From: Ophioceras dolichostomum
Lineage: Eukaryota; Ascomycota; Sordariomycetes; Magnaporthales; Ophioceraceae
Length of the DNA stretch: 64,000 nt
Assembly: GCA_003049485.1 (NCBI GenBank)
Contig: PYST01000145.1
Span: 31,053 to 95,052 of the forward strand
Reading direction: 5' to 3'
Made by a program: the position numbers and the translations under genes. Under the pieces are notes generated by a model that had not been told where the DNA came from, made no database searches, and worked only from the letters and a program-made list of their open reading frames with translations. This document shows, piece after piece, positions 1-11,747 of this stretch; within the stretch, counting starts at the first letter, position 1; every line of letters begins with the position of its first letter.

Positions 1-92
1 GAGAGAGACAGCGAGACATTGTCTGCGCAGCATATCTCAACACAGGACGACCAACCTCATCCTATGAGCATTATTGAGCGCTGCATCTCACA

Positions 93-1191
93 ATGACAGA
101 CCGCACGCCTCGGGCTCAAGCTCTAGCTGAGCATGTCATCAGTCTTCCTGAGCTACTCGCCAACATTCTCGAGCAGCTCGACCAGCGCACGCTGCTCTGC
201 TCGGCGCAGCGCGTCTGCCGCGACTGGCGGGATCTTGTGACCAGCTCTCTGCCCATCCAGCGCCGGCTTTTCTTCAAGCCTACACCTGCCCGTCACGATG
301 ATCGGTCCAGACGCGCTGGTGACGCTGGCGAAGACGCGCGTCTCAACCCTCTGCTCGCAGAGAAATTCCGGTATGAGCAACCACTCATCGTATTACTGCC
401 TGCATCATCCATGCACGTATGACAAGGGGTATCACCAGCCATTCTAGATACCTAGATAAACTAACAAACCCCACCCACCAATCAGCCCCCTCTTCCAACA
501 ACGCAACGCCGCCGCCCGCCGCGCCTTCGAAGAGATATTCTTCGGCCCCGGAATCGTCAAGGCGAGGCCGCCCACGACACGCAAGCACGAGCTGCTCCTC
601 CGGGAGGACGCCAGCTGGCGCGCCATGCTCACGCAGCAGCCGCCCGCCTACCGCGTCTTCCTCTGGAGCGAGCGGCAGAACGGCCAGGGCGCCCGGCCCG
701 CCGCGGCGCTGGCGATCCTGTCCCCGCTGCAGCCTTACCGCATCGTCGAGTTCCCCGCCGGCCTGCGCATGGGCGAGCTGTACGACATGTGCCTCGGCAC
801 CGCCGAGGAGCCGCTGCTCAGTTTCCGGCCGTTCTGGTTCCGGCGCCGGACGCAGCTCGTCCCGGATCCGGACGAGATGGCCTTCGGTGGCAGCTCTAGC
901 GCTGGCGCTGGCGCTGGCGCTGGTGGTAGGGACGACTGGTCAGTTGCCACGCGGAAGATCTTGCTTGACGAACTGAGCGCAGACGCCGCTGCTCTGGCGC
1001 TGCTGGCGCCGGTTACTGCTGCTAGCACAGAGTCTAGAGAGGAAGACGGGGACGGGCGGGGTGATGACGGGGCGCGTCCCAGCCAGGTGGACGCCGTGGT
1101 GCGACTGTATAAGATGGGAATGGTGCCGCCATCCACCAGAAAGAGTCACATCAAGCACATGAGCCAATTTATAGTCCCCAAGATGGCTTAG
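93..1191 (+). CDS. F-box protein, function unknown
   Basis: Two exons, 93-370 and 486-1191, give 327 residues. The intron 371-485 has a GTATGA donor and a CAG acceptor, and the join restores one frame through the R codon at residue 93. An F-box-like segment lies at about residues 16-60 (SLPELLANILEQLD, then VCRDWRDL). Such domains normally bind Skp1 and bring a substrate to an SCF ubiquitin ligase. The rest, with many Trp/Phe/Arg residues (VFLWSER, FRPFWFRRR), resembles fungal F-box proteins with poorly conserved C-terminal halves. A short Gly/Ala run at about residues 230-240 is coded by a GCTGGC repeat. Substrate and role cannot be inferred. The next gene is convergent. Confidence 0.75.
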
Positions 1192-1947
1192 AGCAGCTGT
1201 CACTTCGCTGGTCCTAGAGTGGCGGAAAAGGTAGAGTAGGGTTACCTTGGTAGAGCCAGGATCCATCTATCAGGGTTGACTCTATGACGCGCTACATAGA
1301 ATTGAAATCGAGAGCAACAGCATCAACGACTCTTGAGAATGACGCCGAGGTGATAAATGCTAGAATACCTTACTCATTACCTATTGTACACTTTCGGTGC
1401 CCCTCAAAAGGATCAAAACTAACAAAGGGAACTTTTTTGTGTGCGTGAAAACCCGAGGTACCATTCCATAAACCCTTGCCATATCCACTGGGTTCGAACG
1501 ACGGAAAAAAGACAGGAAAACAGAATCAAGTCAGAAAAGAGATGAATGAAAAATTAATGGCGTGTGTGTGTGTACTACAAAGTAAATAAGGAGACGAGAT
1601 GGAAAGGGGAAAGCATTGAAAAGACAAGACAGCAAAAGGGAAACGAGAAAATCTGCCCTCGATCAACCAACTTGCTTGACACCTGGCGGGCCATCATCCA
1701 ACCCAACAATTCCAGCCCGAGATAACCTAGTATAAGAGAAGGAAGAAAAATAAACAGAAGAACCAAGATGTGAAAAGAAAAGACGAAAATAAGAAGCGAT
1801 GTGGAAAGTACAGCGTATGTGGATTAGATGTCAAGGACCGGAAGAAGGAACCAGGATGATGGAAATGAGAACCGATGATCGGATTGGTCCCAGGGAGGAG
1901 AGGGAGAGGAGAGTGATCGAGAAGCGCGAAGAGGCGAAAATCGCCCA
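1192..1947. other. Convergent spacer, no gene seen
   Basis: This 756-base stretch separates the 3' ends of the F-box gene and the hydrolase gene. It is purine-rich and A-rich and holds a short GT microsatellite near 1562-1573. No open frame here shows splice signals or family similarity. Confidence 0.6.
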
Positions 1948-4900
1948 TCACCGCGCAATACCAACCCTCTCCCTCTCCCGCTCCCTCTCCCTCTCCCTCT
2001 CCCCATCACCAATCCCTCCTCCCCCTCCCCTCCTCGCACCAGCACCCCTCCCCATCCCCATCGCCCCCATCCCCGAAGACGGCCCACCAGTCCCCGTAAG
2101 CCTCGTCCAATCCTCCCACTCCTTAGCGATCTCCATCAGCACGCTCGCCATCACCTGCGCGCTCGCCATCAGCCCGTGCCCCTCCCCCTCTAGCACCCTC
2201 ACCTCGCACCTCCTCATCGTCTTCCCCAGCCACCTCACGTTCTCGACGGGGACCCTCGTGTCGCGGCTGCCGTGGTGTATGACGACCGGTCTAGTGATGT
2301 CCACGTACCGGAACCCGATCGTGTGCCGCCGCTCCAGGCACACCAGCAGGTCGACGGCCGGGTTCGCGCCCGTCGTGGCCAGCTCCCAGATGGCGTGCGT
2401 CAGGCGCGTGTCGTACGTCACCTGGCGCTCGCGGTCGGCCATGGCCGCGGCGGCGGCGGCGAGCACGGCGGCCTCGCGGGCGGCGTGGGCCGCGGACGCG
2501 GACGAGGACGTCTTCTTGTGGTGGCCGCCGCCTGACGGGTGGCCGCCGCCGTTGCCGCCGTGGCCGTCGATGGCCGACGACGACTGCGCTCCTACCCCGC
2601 CGCCGACAGCGACGGCGGCGCCGGTGGTGAAGTGCGCCGGGCGGATGAGGTCCATCTCCTCCGTCGCCACGTTTTCCTGGGTCGGTGTCGGGAGCTGCGG
2701 CGGCTTGTCCCCGGCGCCGTCGCCCACATGGTTCTCCTTGTTGCCCTCTCCGCTGGTGGCACCGGCGGCAGCACTCGTTGCCGTGGTGCCCGCCGCACCA
2801 CCCGCGGGCATCGGCGGGTGGGTGCTGCTGCTGCTCCTGTCCTTCTCGCCGCGCATGTTCGCGTTGCTCTTGCGCTTCTTCCGCGGCGTCTTGGGCAGGC
2901 TGGACGTGATGCTGCTGCTCGTGGCTGTCATGAACGAGCTGTTGGCCGCCTTGAGGAACGGGGTGGGCAGCGCGCGCAGGATGCGCTGCGACGTAGGGAT
3001 GGCGTTTGTGGGCGGCAGGGGGGTCTGCGCAGACGCGCCGAATACCGACATCTGCGAGGGCGGGATCCAAGGGGCCAGCAGGTGGATCCGGCCCCGGATG
3101 TGCTGGGGCATGCGGAGCGCAGTGGCCAGTGCGTAGATGGCCCCCGCGGAGTGGGCCAGGATGGAGAACTTAGTGATTTTCAGGGCTTGGCATATGGCGT
3201 AAACATCATCTGGGTTTGTTTCACATGCAGGGTTAGCACATCGTTGTCGTCATGGATTTAAGCTACCGAATGCATACGTAGTAGAACTCAAAGAGGTGCG
3301 GACTACGAGAAACACAGAAGGGGGAAAGGGGGGACGGATGGGGACGGGGCACAGAGAGAAGGAGGGGTACGAACCTGGCCAGCTCAGAGGGGTCGCCGTC
3401 CCGTCCAAATAAGGCTCACTGTCTCCTACCCCGGGACGATCCGGCGTAATCAATCGTAGCTTGAGTGTTAGTGCGAGCTCGTCGTAGAACGCCGTTATGT
3501 ACCTCGTCAGACCCATGCCCACGCAGCAGAAGACGGCGCTGCCGTCGCTGTCGCCGACCTCGGAGAACGAGATCACTCGCCCTGTTTGCGGATGTCTGAT
3601 CTTCTGCGAAAGACGCGGCGAGCACAGGTATGATTCCACTGCATCGTCGATACTGTCTGCACTCGGCGGTCGCTCATACGCAACGTGCTGTCCAGCATCC
3701 GGAGTGGGCGATCGAGGGCTCACAGGGTTAGACAGCCGCTTCATCCGGCTGCTGGACCGCTTGCCCCGCATGCCGCTGTCGCTCATCGGTTCGGGGGTGG
3801 CCATGCCAGACCTTCTCCTGCCGTCGAGGCTACGATCCCGGCGGCGTCCCTGCGCTACAGCAGGTGATGGTGCTCCGTCTTCGATGTCGGCCTCATCGGC
3901 ACTCGTATGACCCGTGTGTATGTTCTTCAGATGGAGGTTCCGGTGTTTTTGGTCCGAATAAGAGTTCGGCTTAGTGTCAAACTGACTTGACGTGTTCAGC
4001 TTTGTCACAGTCGTCGTCACTGTCCCGCTCATGCGCGTGCGGTCGCGATCAAAAACGACCTCGGCACCCATTTTCGGCCGGCCTTCAGGGTTCTCCTGGC
4101 GGGTATGCTGATGGTGCTTCCGTCTTGTTTCGCGGCTCTTCCCGCTGCCGTTCTGCTCTTCTATCTCGGGAAGAGCACTCGTGGTATCCGAGTCCAGGTT
4201 CCCCGCGCGCCGGCTGCCAGATGTTCGCTTCGATGTGGAGCCCGTCTTACGCAAACTCGAGTCCCGCACTGGGATCGCCCGCGGACCGGTTGGGTTGCCC
4301 GGTTCTTTGGAGGCGCGCTTGTCGTTGTCGGCACCAGACGCTGAGAGAACAGCTTCCACCAACGTGCTCGGTTCTTCGCTAATGGGAATCTCAGCAAGAA
4401 TTGGATCCTGGCGGGGAGATGTAGGTCCCGAACTCAGACGGTCGCCGCCGACGGCACCGGTGCTAGCGCGCTTCTTGTCCTCTTTATCTCGCAACCGCTC
4501 GCGGCTGCTCATGTACATCAATCCCTTGTGTGCGCGACCTTGCTTCCTCCCCCAGCTGTCGTGGGATCTTTGCTTCTTCAGCTCCGGGATGGGTGGAACT
4601 GTGCCGCGTTCGATGGACAGGTTCCCGATGCTCTGCGTCTCGGCGTCACGCGACGCCAATGACCCCTTAGACGACGGCCTGGACGCACTGCGACCGCCCA
4701 AGAGCGACTTGAGGCCGCCGCCCTCTTCTTTCGGGGACTTGGGCGCTGTCAGGGGCGAAAAACCGGAGGGTGGCTTGGCAGTTCGGATCACAGGGGCGCT
4801 GGCCGCAAGGTCGTCCAAGCTGATCTCTCCAGGCGCGGGTTCCTCGTGTGTCGGAGACCTGAATGCGCCGTAGTCGACACCAAACGACCCTGCAGTAGGC

Positions 4901-5193
4901 GACGTGGGAGCCGAGCCCGCGAATGGCGACGAGGCACGTTGGCCGTTTGTATGCCGGTCGAAGCTGGGACTCGTTGGGTTGGAGGAGAAGTCGAGGCTGG
5001 TGATGAGCGAAGCGATCACATCAGGACCGGCAGCAATCGGCGGAAGGACCGAGCGGGACGAGGCACCTTGATGTGTGCTTCGAGACGTCGATGTTGCGGT
5101 GGACGGACCCTTTCCATCCCTCCGCCGTGAATGGTGCTGGCGGGCGGAAGATTGGCGAGGAATTGGAGGTACGGGAATCGTTGCTGTGTCCAT
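1948..5193 (-). CDS. Large alpha/beta hydrolase with disordered N-terminus and an inserted low-complexity region
   Basis: Two exons on the minus strand, 5193-3375 and 3209-1948, give 1026 residues. The intron (3374-3210, GTTCGT...CAG) restores the continuous motif LSW-PDDVYAICQAL. Residues 1 to about 510 are Ser/Arg/Pro-rich and look disordered. The hydrolase fold starts near 513. The nucleophile elbow is LAHSAGA with Ser627, and the likely acid and base are Asp923 (HHGSRDTRVP) and His951 (GEGHGLMA). About 200 Gly/Ala/His/Ser-rich residues (roughly 680-880) separate the Ser half from the Asp/His half, where the cap domain normally sits. The C-terminus ends in an alternating Glu-Arg tract encoded by a CT/GA microsatellite (about 1970-2000). 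The triad is visible but the substrate is unknown. It could be a lipase, esterase or thioesterase-like enzyme. Confidence 0.8.
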
Positions 5194-8100
5194 CTTTGGG
5201 GGCCGGTGTCGAGCGTCGAGACGCTCACTCAGCAGGGCCGCGCCAATATTCCTTCGAGGTTGACTTGCGTTACGTCGAATTTGTCGAATTAAGCTGCAAG
5301 GAGGGAAGGGAGCGGCGAGCAGATCGGTCTCGGTCCAATGTCGCAGCGACTGTGCAGCTTCTGGTACGGCTAAGTATCAGGCCAGAGAGGGCTGCAGGGA
5401 GCAACTCCGTGGCGTGTGTGTGCAGGATGTGCAGGATGGGATGCTAAGAGGCGTCTTGTCCCAGCGCCTAATTCCCATGCAGCGGAAGGCGTCTCGATGT
5501 CTCCAGAATATGCCAACCTAGGAGTCTAGGCGGCCCTATCCAGACGTTCACTACTTTCGATCTCTTCTTTCGATCTCCGGCAAAGGGCGGAATAAGAGCG
5601 ATCAATGGGTCGACGGTGGCATTGACGTGAAGTCTCAAACAGTGGCGCTGCAGAGTGGGTGTCAAAGCGACAAAAATTCGGACGACGCCAGTCCAGCACA
5701 CACTGTGGCTCGCTGGCTGCAAGCACTAGAGCTGCAGCTGTGCGGGGGACCGCAACTTGACTCGCGACGGTCTGGCTGTCTCGTCGTTTTTTGCCGATGC
5801 CCTTGTCGCTGCGAATACCGATTATGGTGATCGCTGTCGAGAGAAATGGGGAGAAGAAGGTTCGGCTGTTTGTTCTTTCAGAGGGCGATGAGATCGGATG
5901 AAAAACCTCGGTCGGTGCGGTAGGACGGAATTTCGCGAGAAATGCTGTGCTCTGGGGGTGCGTCGGCAGTACAGACGATACACAGTAATGTTCACTTTCT
6001 GTTGTACTGCGTCGACTGCATCGTTAGTGTGTATTAGGCACCAGCAGAAACCGGCCTCGCGTCTGGTGGTCTCAGGGGGCGAGCATCACGAGCGTGCAAA
6101 TATCAAATTGAAAGTTTTCTTCATCCTCTTCGACCTGATGAACACGCTGAACTGCGTCCCCCATCGACCCCATCCCGTGTTGTTCGAATTGGTCAATTCC
6201 ATGGACTCCGTGGTACCCCAATTCGGCGCTAGCTCAGGTCTGGCTCTCTGCTGACGACGTCCGATTGGGCGCCGAGTGGAAACTCGCAGGAATTTGGCTG
6301 GGCCATGCTTGTCGCCCACGCTGTGCCCCTGACTGCAGGCGGGGAACATAACGGAACGTTGGGTTGAACCCCTTTCGTGGGCCACGCAAGGGGGGAGGGT
6401 GGGCATGAGGGCAGCCACTGAGGGATTGATGAGGGGACCCGATAAAAAAGGAGCCACGCGGGAAGGATGGGGGGCCACATACCACTCACGTATTCGAGCC
6501 AGGTCAGAATCAATAAGCGCGGGCAATGCGAGAGCAAGATTCCTCCTGTCGCAAAAGACAATATCTTCAGGCCCTGTCCAAATTAATCAAGACAAAGTTT
6601 GGAGGCAAGCAAGCGGCGTTCGTCCCGTCGTTGCAGATGCGGTCCAATGTTTGTGGCGCGAAAGCGGCGGCGTGCCCGTATCTGCAAGGGCGTTCTTGTC
6701 CTTATTCCGGACAAGGTTGTTGGCAGATTGACCGTTCGGCGTATGTCCTCGACAGGCGCGGCCTACTTCTGGCGCGGGCCAAAGGCTGGCGGGAATGATT
6801 CCTGGTTCGAAACAACAACCAGAAATCGGCCAGGAACGGGTGGGTGGCGGGAACGGGAAACGGAACGCGAGGTCTCGAAAAGAGAGTCGGGATGAAGAGA
6901 GGACAGGACGAAGGGGGGGGACAGCGAGCCGATGGCGAACGGCAGCAAGGATTTTATGTTGAGCTTTCAGAATTTGTCAATAGGGCTCGTTCGTTCTTTC
7001 GTGCGTTCGTTGATATTCTTTTGGCCGTTCATTCGTTCGTTACTGGATGGCGATATCGACGACGAGGGGCTCGAGCGACGAACGGGGACCTGTCAGGACA
7101 GCGAAAGCCGTCCGTCAGTCGCTGCGCACTCGGGATGTGATGGGACGGGTGGACGGAGTCGAGGGGTCGCGTTTTACCTGCAGCTGTGGACTCGTTGATG
7201 ACTGGCTGGCCACTGAGAGCAGAAGAGGCTGCGGCAACAACGGAAGGGATGCATGCGTTGTGCAGTTGCTAAAATGTCGGTACTTTGCTGAGACCCATCA
7301 GGTGGGCAACTTAGACAACAGCACAAGCTCTCTCACGCACGCTGGGCTCTCTCCGGTCTCCGCGAAAAGCCGCAACTCCCGACTCGACGAGGCAAGAAGT
7401 CGTTCACGATGGAGGGGGGAAACACGAAAACAAAGTACAAGAGAGGGAAAGGGGGAGGGGAGTCGTGAGCGTGAGCAGTTTTCGGTCAACCCTTGTCCAC
7501 ACCAATACCCTGGCTTTGACTGGATAAGTCTATAGGACAGTCAAATATCAACATGCAAACCGGGGAGGGATTTCCCCGATTGCAAAGCACACAAGCACGG
7601 AAACAAAAACAACAGCTGGCCGCTAAGATTATCGAAAGGCCAGGGGGAAAAGGAAAAATAACCTCGACTGTTCGCCACGCACCCATCTGCAGGGCCAAAC
7701 ATTCCCAACTGTCCCAGGGCTGATAAAAAATCGTGAAATTCCCAATCTCAAGGTACCCTTGGCGCGTCCCACCTTTCAAGCTTTGGAGGGATATCCTGGG
7801 CTTCTCGAAGTGAGCAGCGCATCAACTCAGTAAACCTCCAGCCCGGAAGTTGGCCACTCCTCCCTCCCGCAAGGATGGATTTGACAGCTCTCCTCCACCA
7901 CTAGTAGGTGCCTAGCGTATGCGTGTCCTCAAGCACCGACCCCTTGCCGTCGCGATGCGAGTGAACTCTGGACAGGCCGCCTCGTGGTGAGCGTCAGTGG
8001 AGAGCCGATTGCCTGCCAATGTCACAGCGGTTGCAACTTTGACAGAGCCCGGAAGTCAGGTAGCGATCCTAAGCGGGTGGGCGAGCGACTGGGAAGGCTT

Positions 8101-8778
8101 AGAACCCAGTCGCCTCGTGATATTTCTGATCGGTTCACACGAAGCTATCATTTTCCCTTACCACAGTAGATACCCCAAGCTCCCAAGCCGCCGCGGGAGG
8201 GGAACGAAAGGGCACATTGGTGAAACAAAAGGATTGTTCTGCCGTCCAATCATTTTTTCCCTTCTTCCTGTGCCGTCAGCCAGTGCGCCGTGGTTCTGGC
8301 TAGAAACGCGCTAAACCCGTCGTGACCTAGCCTCAACCAAACCCCTTTTCTTGTTAGAGTGAGCTGCACGACGTCATCGGTTTTCCATCCTCTTATTCAT
8401 CGTGTGAGGGGTGGTGGCTGATGAGCAGGATGGACTCTTAGGCTTACAGCAAAAATGTGAGGCTTCAACGTCATCGTAGGACGGCGTTCTTCGCGTGGGT
8501 TATATTCTTTGGTCCTTCTTCGAGTGAAGAAGATTTGTGGCTCCTTATTCTTACCATTGCACTTCACATTCGTGTAGCCGTCTTCTCATCGCGATATCAT
8601 CAGCACGGAACGGGGTCGGCATCATCATTTTGATCAGAATCAGCAATAGCATCGGCGCCAGCACCAGAACCGCCATTGGAATTTACTTTCATCCGACAAA
8701 AGTTGTCTTCAGTGGACTACAACCACAGGAGAAGGAAGAAAAGAAAGAAAAAAAGAAAAAAACTTCTTACGCCTCATA
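5194..8778. other. 3.6 kb spacer between divergent genes
   Basis: The stretch lies between the starts of the hydrolase (-) and the desaturase-like gene (+), so it holds both promoters. Open frames here are short, lack splice continuity with each other and match no family I know. GTTC-type tandem repeats occur at about 6980-7045 (CGTTCGTTC and similar). An A-rich purine tract (about 8728-8764) lies just before the desaturase-like start and probably belongs to its 5' leader. Confidence 0.5.
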
Positions 8779-9810
8779 ATGGACGTCCTTCTATCCCTAC
8801 CAATCCTATCATACTTCCTCTCTCCCTCAGTGACGTCCTGGTCAACATCCCTCAACCTCCTTTTCTTCTACATGACATGGACGACACTCGTCCTCTCTCA
8901 CAGCCCCCTCCACATCGAGATAGTCGGAGTGCTAGCCATCCGGGTAGTACTATATCTCATCCCCTCACTCGCCTTCCTGCTCTTCGACTCCCTTGTCCCC
9001 AGCCTCGCTGAGAGCATCAAACTCGGCGGCGCCTCGGCTCTTCCGCCGCGCGAAGCCGTGGCACTCGCGCGTACCCTGGGCCTCGTCCTACTGAACCTCG
9101 TCCTTGAGACCGCCGCACAAGCGGGGCTGAGCCTGTCATACACGACCCTCCGACCAGCCGCCGGCCCCGTCTTCAAGACGAGCACGACCCTGCCCCTGCC
9201 CTGGGGCATCGTGAAGCACATCGTCGGCCTCTTCGTCGCGCGCGAGGTGCTCACCTACGCCATCCACCGCAACATCCTCCACAGCAGCAGCGGCAAAGGT
9301 GGTAGCCAGCTCTCAAAATGGCACGCGCGCTTCGCGCACTCCCGCCGCGCTCCGCCCTACTCCCTCCTCCTCTACGCCGACCACCCAGCAGCCAACCTCC
9401 TGCACCGTTTCGTACCCCTCTACCTCCCCGCCCTAGCGCTGCGCCCGCACCTCCTAACATTCATGCTCTTCTCCGCGCTCGTCACCGTCGAAGAGACGCT
9501 GTCCATGAGCGGCTACAGCGTCGTCCCGGGCATCATCATGGGAGGCGTCACGCGGCGCACCGCCCTTCACTTCTGCAGCAGCGCGAGGCGGCCCGCCGGC
9601 AATTTCGGGGCTTGGGGGTTCCTCGACTGGGCGTGCGGGACGAGCCTGGGCAAGGACGTGATGAGCGACGTCAAGGACGAGGCGGCGAAGCACCGCCTCA
9701 GGGAGAGGGGGGAGGCCGCCGCGGACGACGGGTTCGGCATGATTCAGGATGGCATCGATGGGCTGCGGAGGTCGAAAAGGGGCAAGAAAGCGAAAAGGTC
9801 GAGCTCTTGA
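8779..9810 (+). CDS. Sterol desaturase / fatty acid hydroxylase superfamily membrane protein, degenerate histidine boxes
   Basis: A single exon of 343 residues starts at the ATG 8779, directly after a purine-rich leader. Several hydrophobic segments lie in the N-terminal half, as expected for an ER membrane protein. Family-like landmarks are a first His box (HRNILH), a second His-rich region (KWHARFAH, then YADHPAANLLH) and the C-terminal signature GNFGAWGFLDWACGTSLG. In active di-iron members the residues before NFG normally form an HxxHH box. Here they read ALHFCSSARRPAG, with only one His. The enzyme may therefore be inactive, or may belong to a fungal branch with altered ligands. The C-terminal tail is basic (KRGKKAKR). 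The fold is assigned with good confidence, the reaction is not. Confidence 0.75.
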   Translation: MDVLLSLPILSYFLSPSVTSWSTSLNLLFFYMTWTTLVLSHSPLHIEIVGVLAIRVVLYLIPSLAFLLFDSLVPSLAESIKLGGASALPPREAVALARTLGLVLLNLVLETAAQAGLSLSYTTLRPAAGPVFKTSTTLPLPWGIVKHIVGLFVAREVLTYAIHRNILHSSSGKGGSQLSKWHARFAHSRRAPPYSLLLYADHPAANLLHRFVPLYLPALALRPHLLTFMLFSALVTVEETLSMSGYSVVPGIIMGGVTRRTALHFCSSARRPAGNFGAWGFLDWACGTSLGKDVMSDVKDEAAKHRLRERGEAAADDGFGMIQDGIDGLRRSKRGKKAKRSSS

Positions 9811-10424
9811 TTTTGGAGTCGGAGTGAGACATTTGTGTAACTTTGTGCGCTTTGTACGAGGTAGGACTGAACAGTTTCATGCAACACGTAAAAAGGTCTG
9901 GGATGTAAGCTGGTGCACCGTTGTCCCCAGGAAGGGGTTTCAAAAACACGAGGAACGGTGTAAGCTTGTACGCTGCGCGCTTTTTCTTTCCCTCATCTGA
10001 TGTCCCGTTATCGCCCGACAAGCCAGTGACGATGATCAAAGAACAACAACATCAGTTGGGGCGAACGCATTCAATTCTCGACATCAGTCAGGTAGCAGTT
10101 CATCAGGACCGCCCAATGTTTGTATGAACACCTACTCATAACTCGCTACTACGACTACCTAGGTATTTATCGAACGAATACTTGGGGAGAGTAATCTGAA
10201 CATGAAAGAAACGCAAAGTGTGTCTCAAATGAGATTGTCTCGTACAATAAAATCGGATCATGTACAGGTAGCGACAGAAAAGAACACAAGGAATACCCCC
10301 CCCCCCCCCCCCCCCCCCCCCCCCNNNNNNNNNNNNNNNNNNCCCCCCCCCCCCCCCCCCCCCCCTTCAGGCCGACTCTTGTCAGTCATCCTGCCTGTCT
10401 GCCTGCCACCCAGCCAAACCCACC
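9811..10424. other. Convergent spacer holding the poly-C gap
   Basis: This is the 3' side of both the desaturase-like gene (+) and the DUF1996 gene (-). Apart from a perfect palindrome TACCTAGGTA at 10156-10165 and the poly-C tract, it shows no gene. Confidence 0.5.
10296..10365. repeat. Poly-C homopolymer interrupted by an 18-base assembly gap
   Basis: There are 29 C (10296-10324), then 18 N (10325-10342), then 23 C (10343-10365). This is the only run of N in the window. The true length is unknown; the gap most likely marks where the assembler could not size a G/C homopolymer. It lies 60 bases downstream of the DUF1996 stop codon. Confidence 0.95.
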
Positions 10425-11747
10425 TCACATAGACGACTTCATCTGACCAGGGAGCGCCGTGAGCCCTGCGAAGGTAAAGTAAGTCAGCAATGTTCACATC
10501 CTCAATGCCTCGTAGGCACTTTTACCCCCCAAGAAAAGAGATGGAAAGAAGAAGAAAAAAAAATTCTCAACTCACATCCATCAGTCTGCTCCTTAACAAT
10601 ATCCTTAACCGTGCACTTATTCGCCGTAGCCATCGGCTGCTTGTTGATCGACCCGCACCCGTCGTAGAAGCACTCGGACTTGTCCATGGCGCGCTGCAGC
10701 GAGTCGCCCTTCCACCCGAACAGGTAGTCGGCGTGCGTGCCATAACCATTACCCTCGAAGCTCCACACGAACGGGTTGGGCGCTCCGGAGGGCCACATCG
10801 AGTTGAACGGCCTCGTGTCCCACTCGGTCTCGAACGCGACCTGGGGCACGCGGATCGGGTGGGAGGCCGGGCACTTGGGCGCGTTGGTGAAGCCCTCCGA
10901 GGTCACCGTGTTGTACATGTGCGACTTGTGGTCGGGGCTGTCCAGGTTCTTGCCGTCCCAGCAGCTGTGGGTGGGGTTTTTTTTAAAGTGAGGTCCGGGG
11001 TTAGTGGCTCGGACTGGGACTGGGACATGGGGTGTGGGTATGGGTACTTCATAGTTATTGTAAGTGCTTACGGTGGGAAGTGGTGGGTGGTGAAGATACC
11101 GCCACTGCAGGGCTTGCTGGGCATCTCAGAGGTGATGGCGCCTCTGCTCGCGCCGGACATGCACTGGTAGCTCAGGCCGGCGTGCAGCCCTTGCTTGTTA
11201 GCAGCACCAGGGCTGCCCACCACCATGCGGAAGCCCTATGTTTTGATGAACGATACTTAATGTTAGCTCCATTTGTTGCAAGAGCATCAGGCCATCAGCT
11301 TTGGGACCGGGCACAACTGACCGGAGGGAAAGCCTTGATCGGTTGCTGTTTCAAGTTATCCCGAGAAAGGTCGAACTGGGTATAGTACACGGTCAACCCT
11401 CCCTGGGCGCCGTTCGAGCCGCCCAGCAGGGGCTGCACCGGCATGGGCGACACGCGGTGGTACGAGCCGTTGGTCGGGTGCTTGAAGTACAGCGTGGCCG
11501 TCCAGTAGTTGGAGAAGTCCTCCGCCATCTGGCAGGTGGTGCAGGTGGCTCTCTCGCCGACGTCGCCCGTCATGGTCACGTTGAAGGCGTTACCGCCAAC
11601 GATGTGGTGGACGTGGGCCGACGGGTTCGCGCCCGGCTCGCCGGCCGGGTCGAGGCGCTGGAACGTCAGCGTCGAGCAGGGGAAGCGGAGGCCCGCCCTG
11701 ACGAGCGCGAGCCCGCTGATCGCGACCGCCGCGCTGAGCAGCTTCAT
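10425..11747 (-). CDS. Secreted DUF1996 domain protein
   Basis: Four minus-strand exons (11747-11322, 11235-11072, 10964-10576, 10465-10425) give 339 residues. The three introns (86, 107 and 110 bp) all have GT...AG ends and matching phases. A signal peptide is visible at residues 1-18 (MKLLSAAVAISGLALVRA). The DUF1996 body follows, with conserved blocks FPCSTLTFQRLDP, HHIVGGNAFN, CTTCQMAEDFSNYWTA, AFPPGFRM, CWDGKNLDSPDH and ECFYDGCG. The last exon codes only 14 residues (WLTALPGQMKSSM after a split Trp codon), which is easy to miss. The family is common in fungal secretomes. Its molecular function is not established, though some members occur alongside WSC domains. No WSC or carbohydrate-binding module is seen here. 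Confidence 0.9.

Noticed and set aside
1488..1500. GGGTTCGAAC-like words (also near 6800 and 51820) that resemble tRNA B boxes
   Set aside because: No matching A box or cloverleaf arms were found at the right distance.
10202..10497. Frames through the poly-C tract giving poly-Pro or poly-Gly
   Set aside because: They are products of the homopolymer and the N gap and overlap the last exon of the DUF1996 gene.
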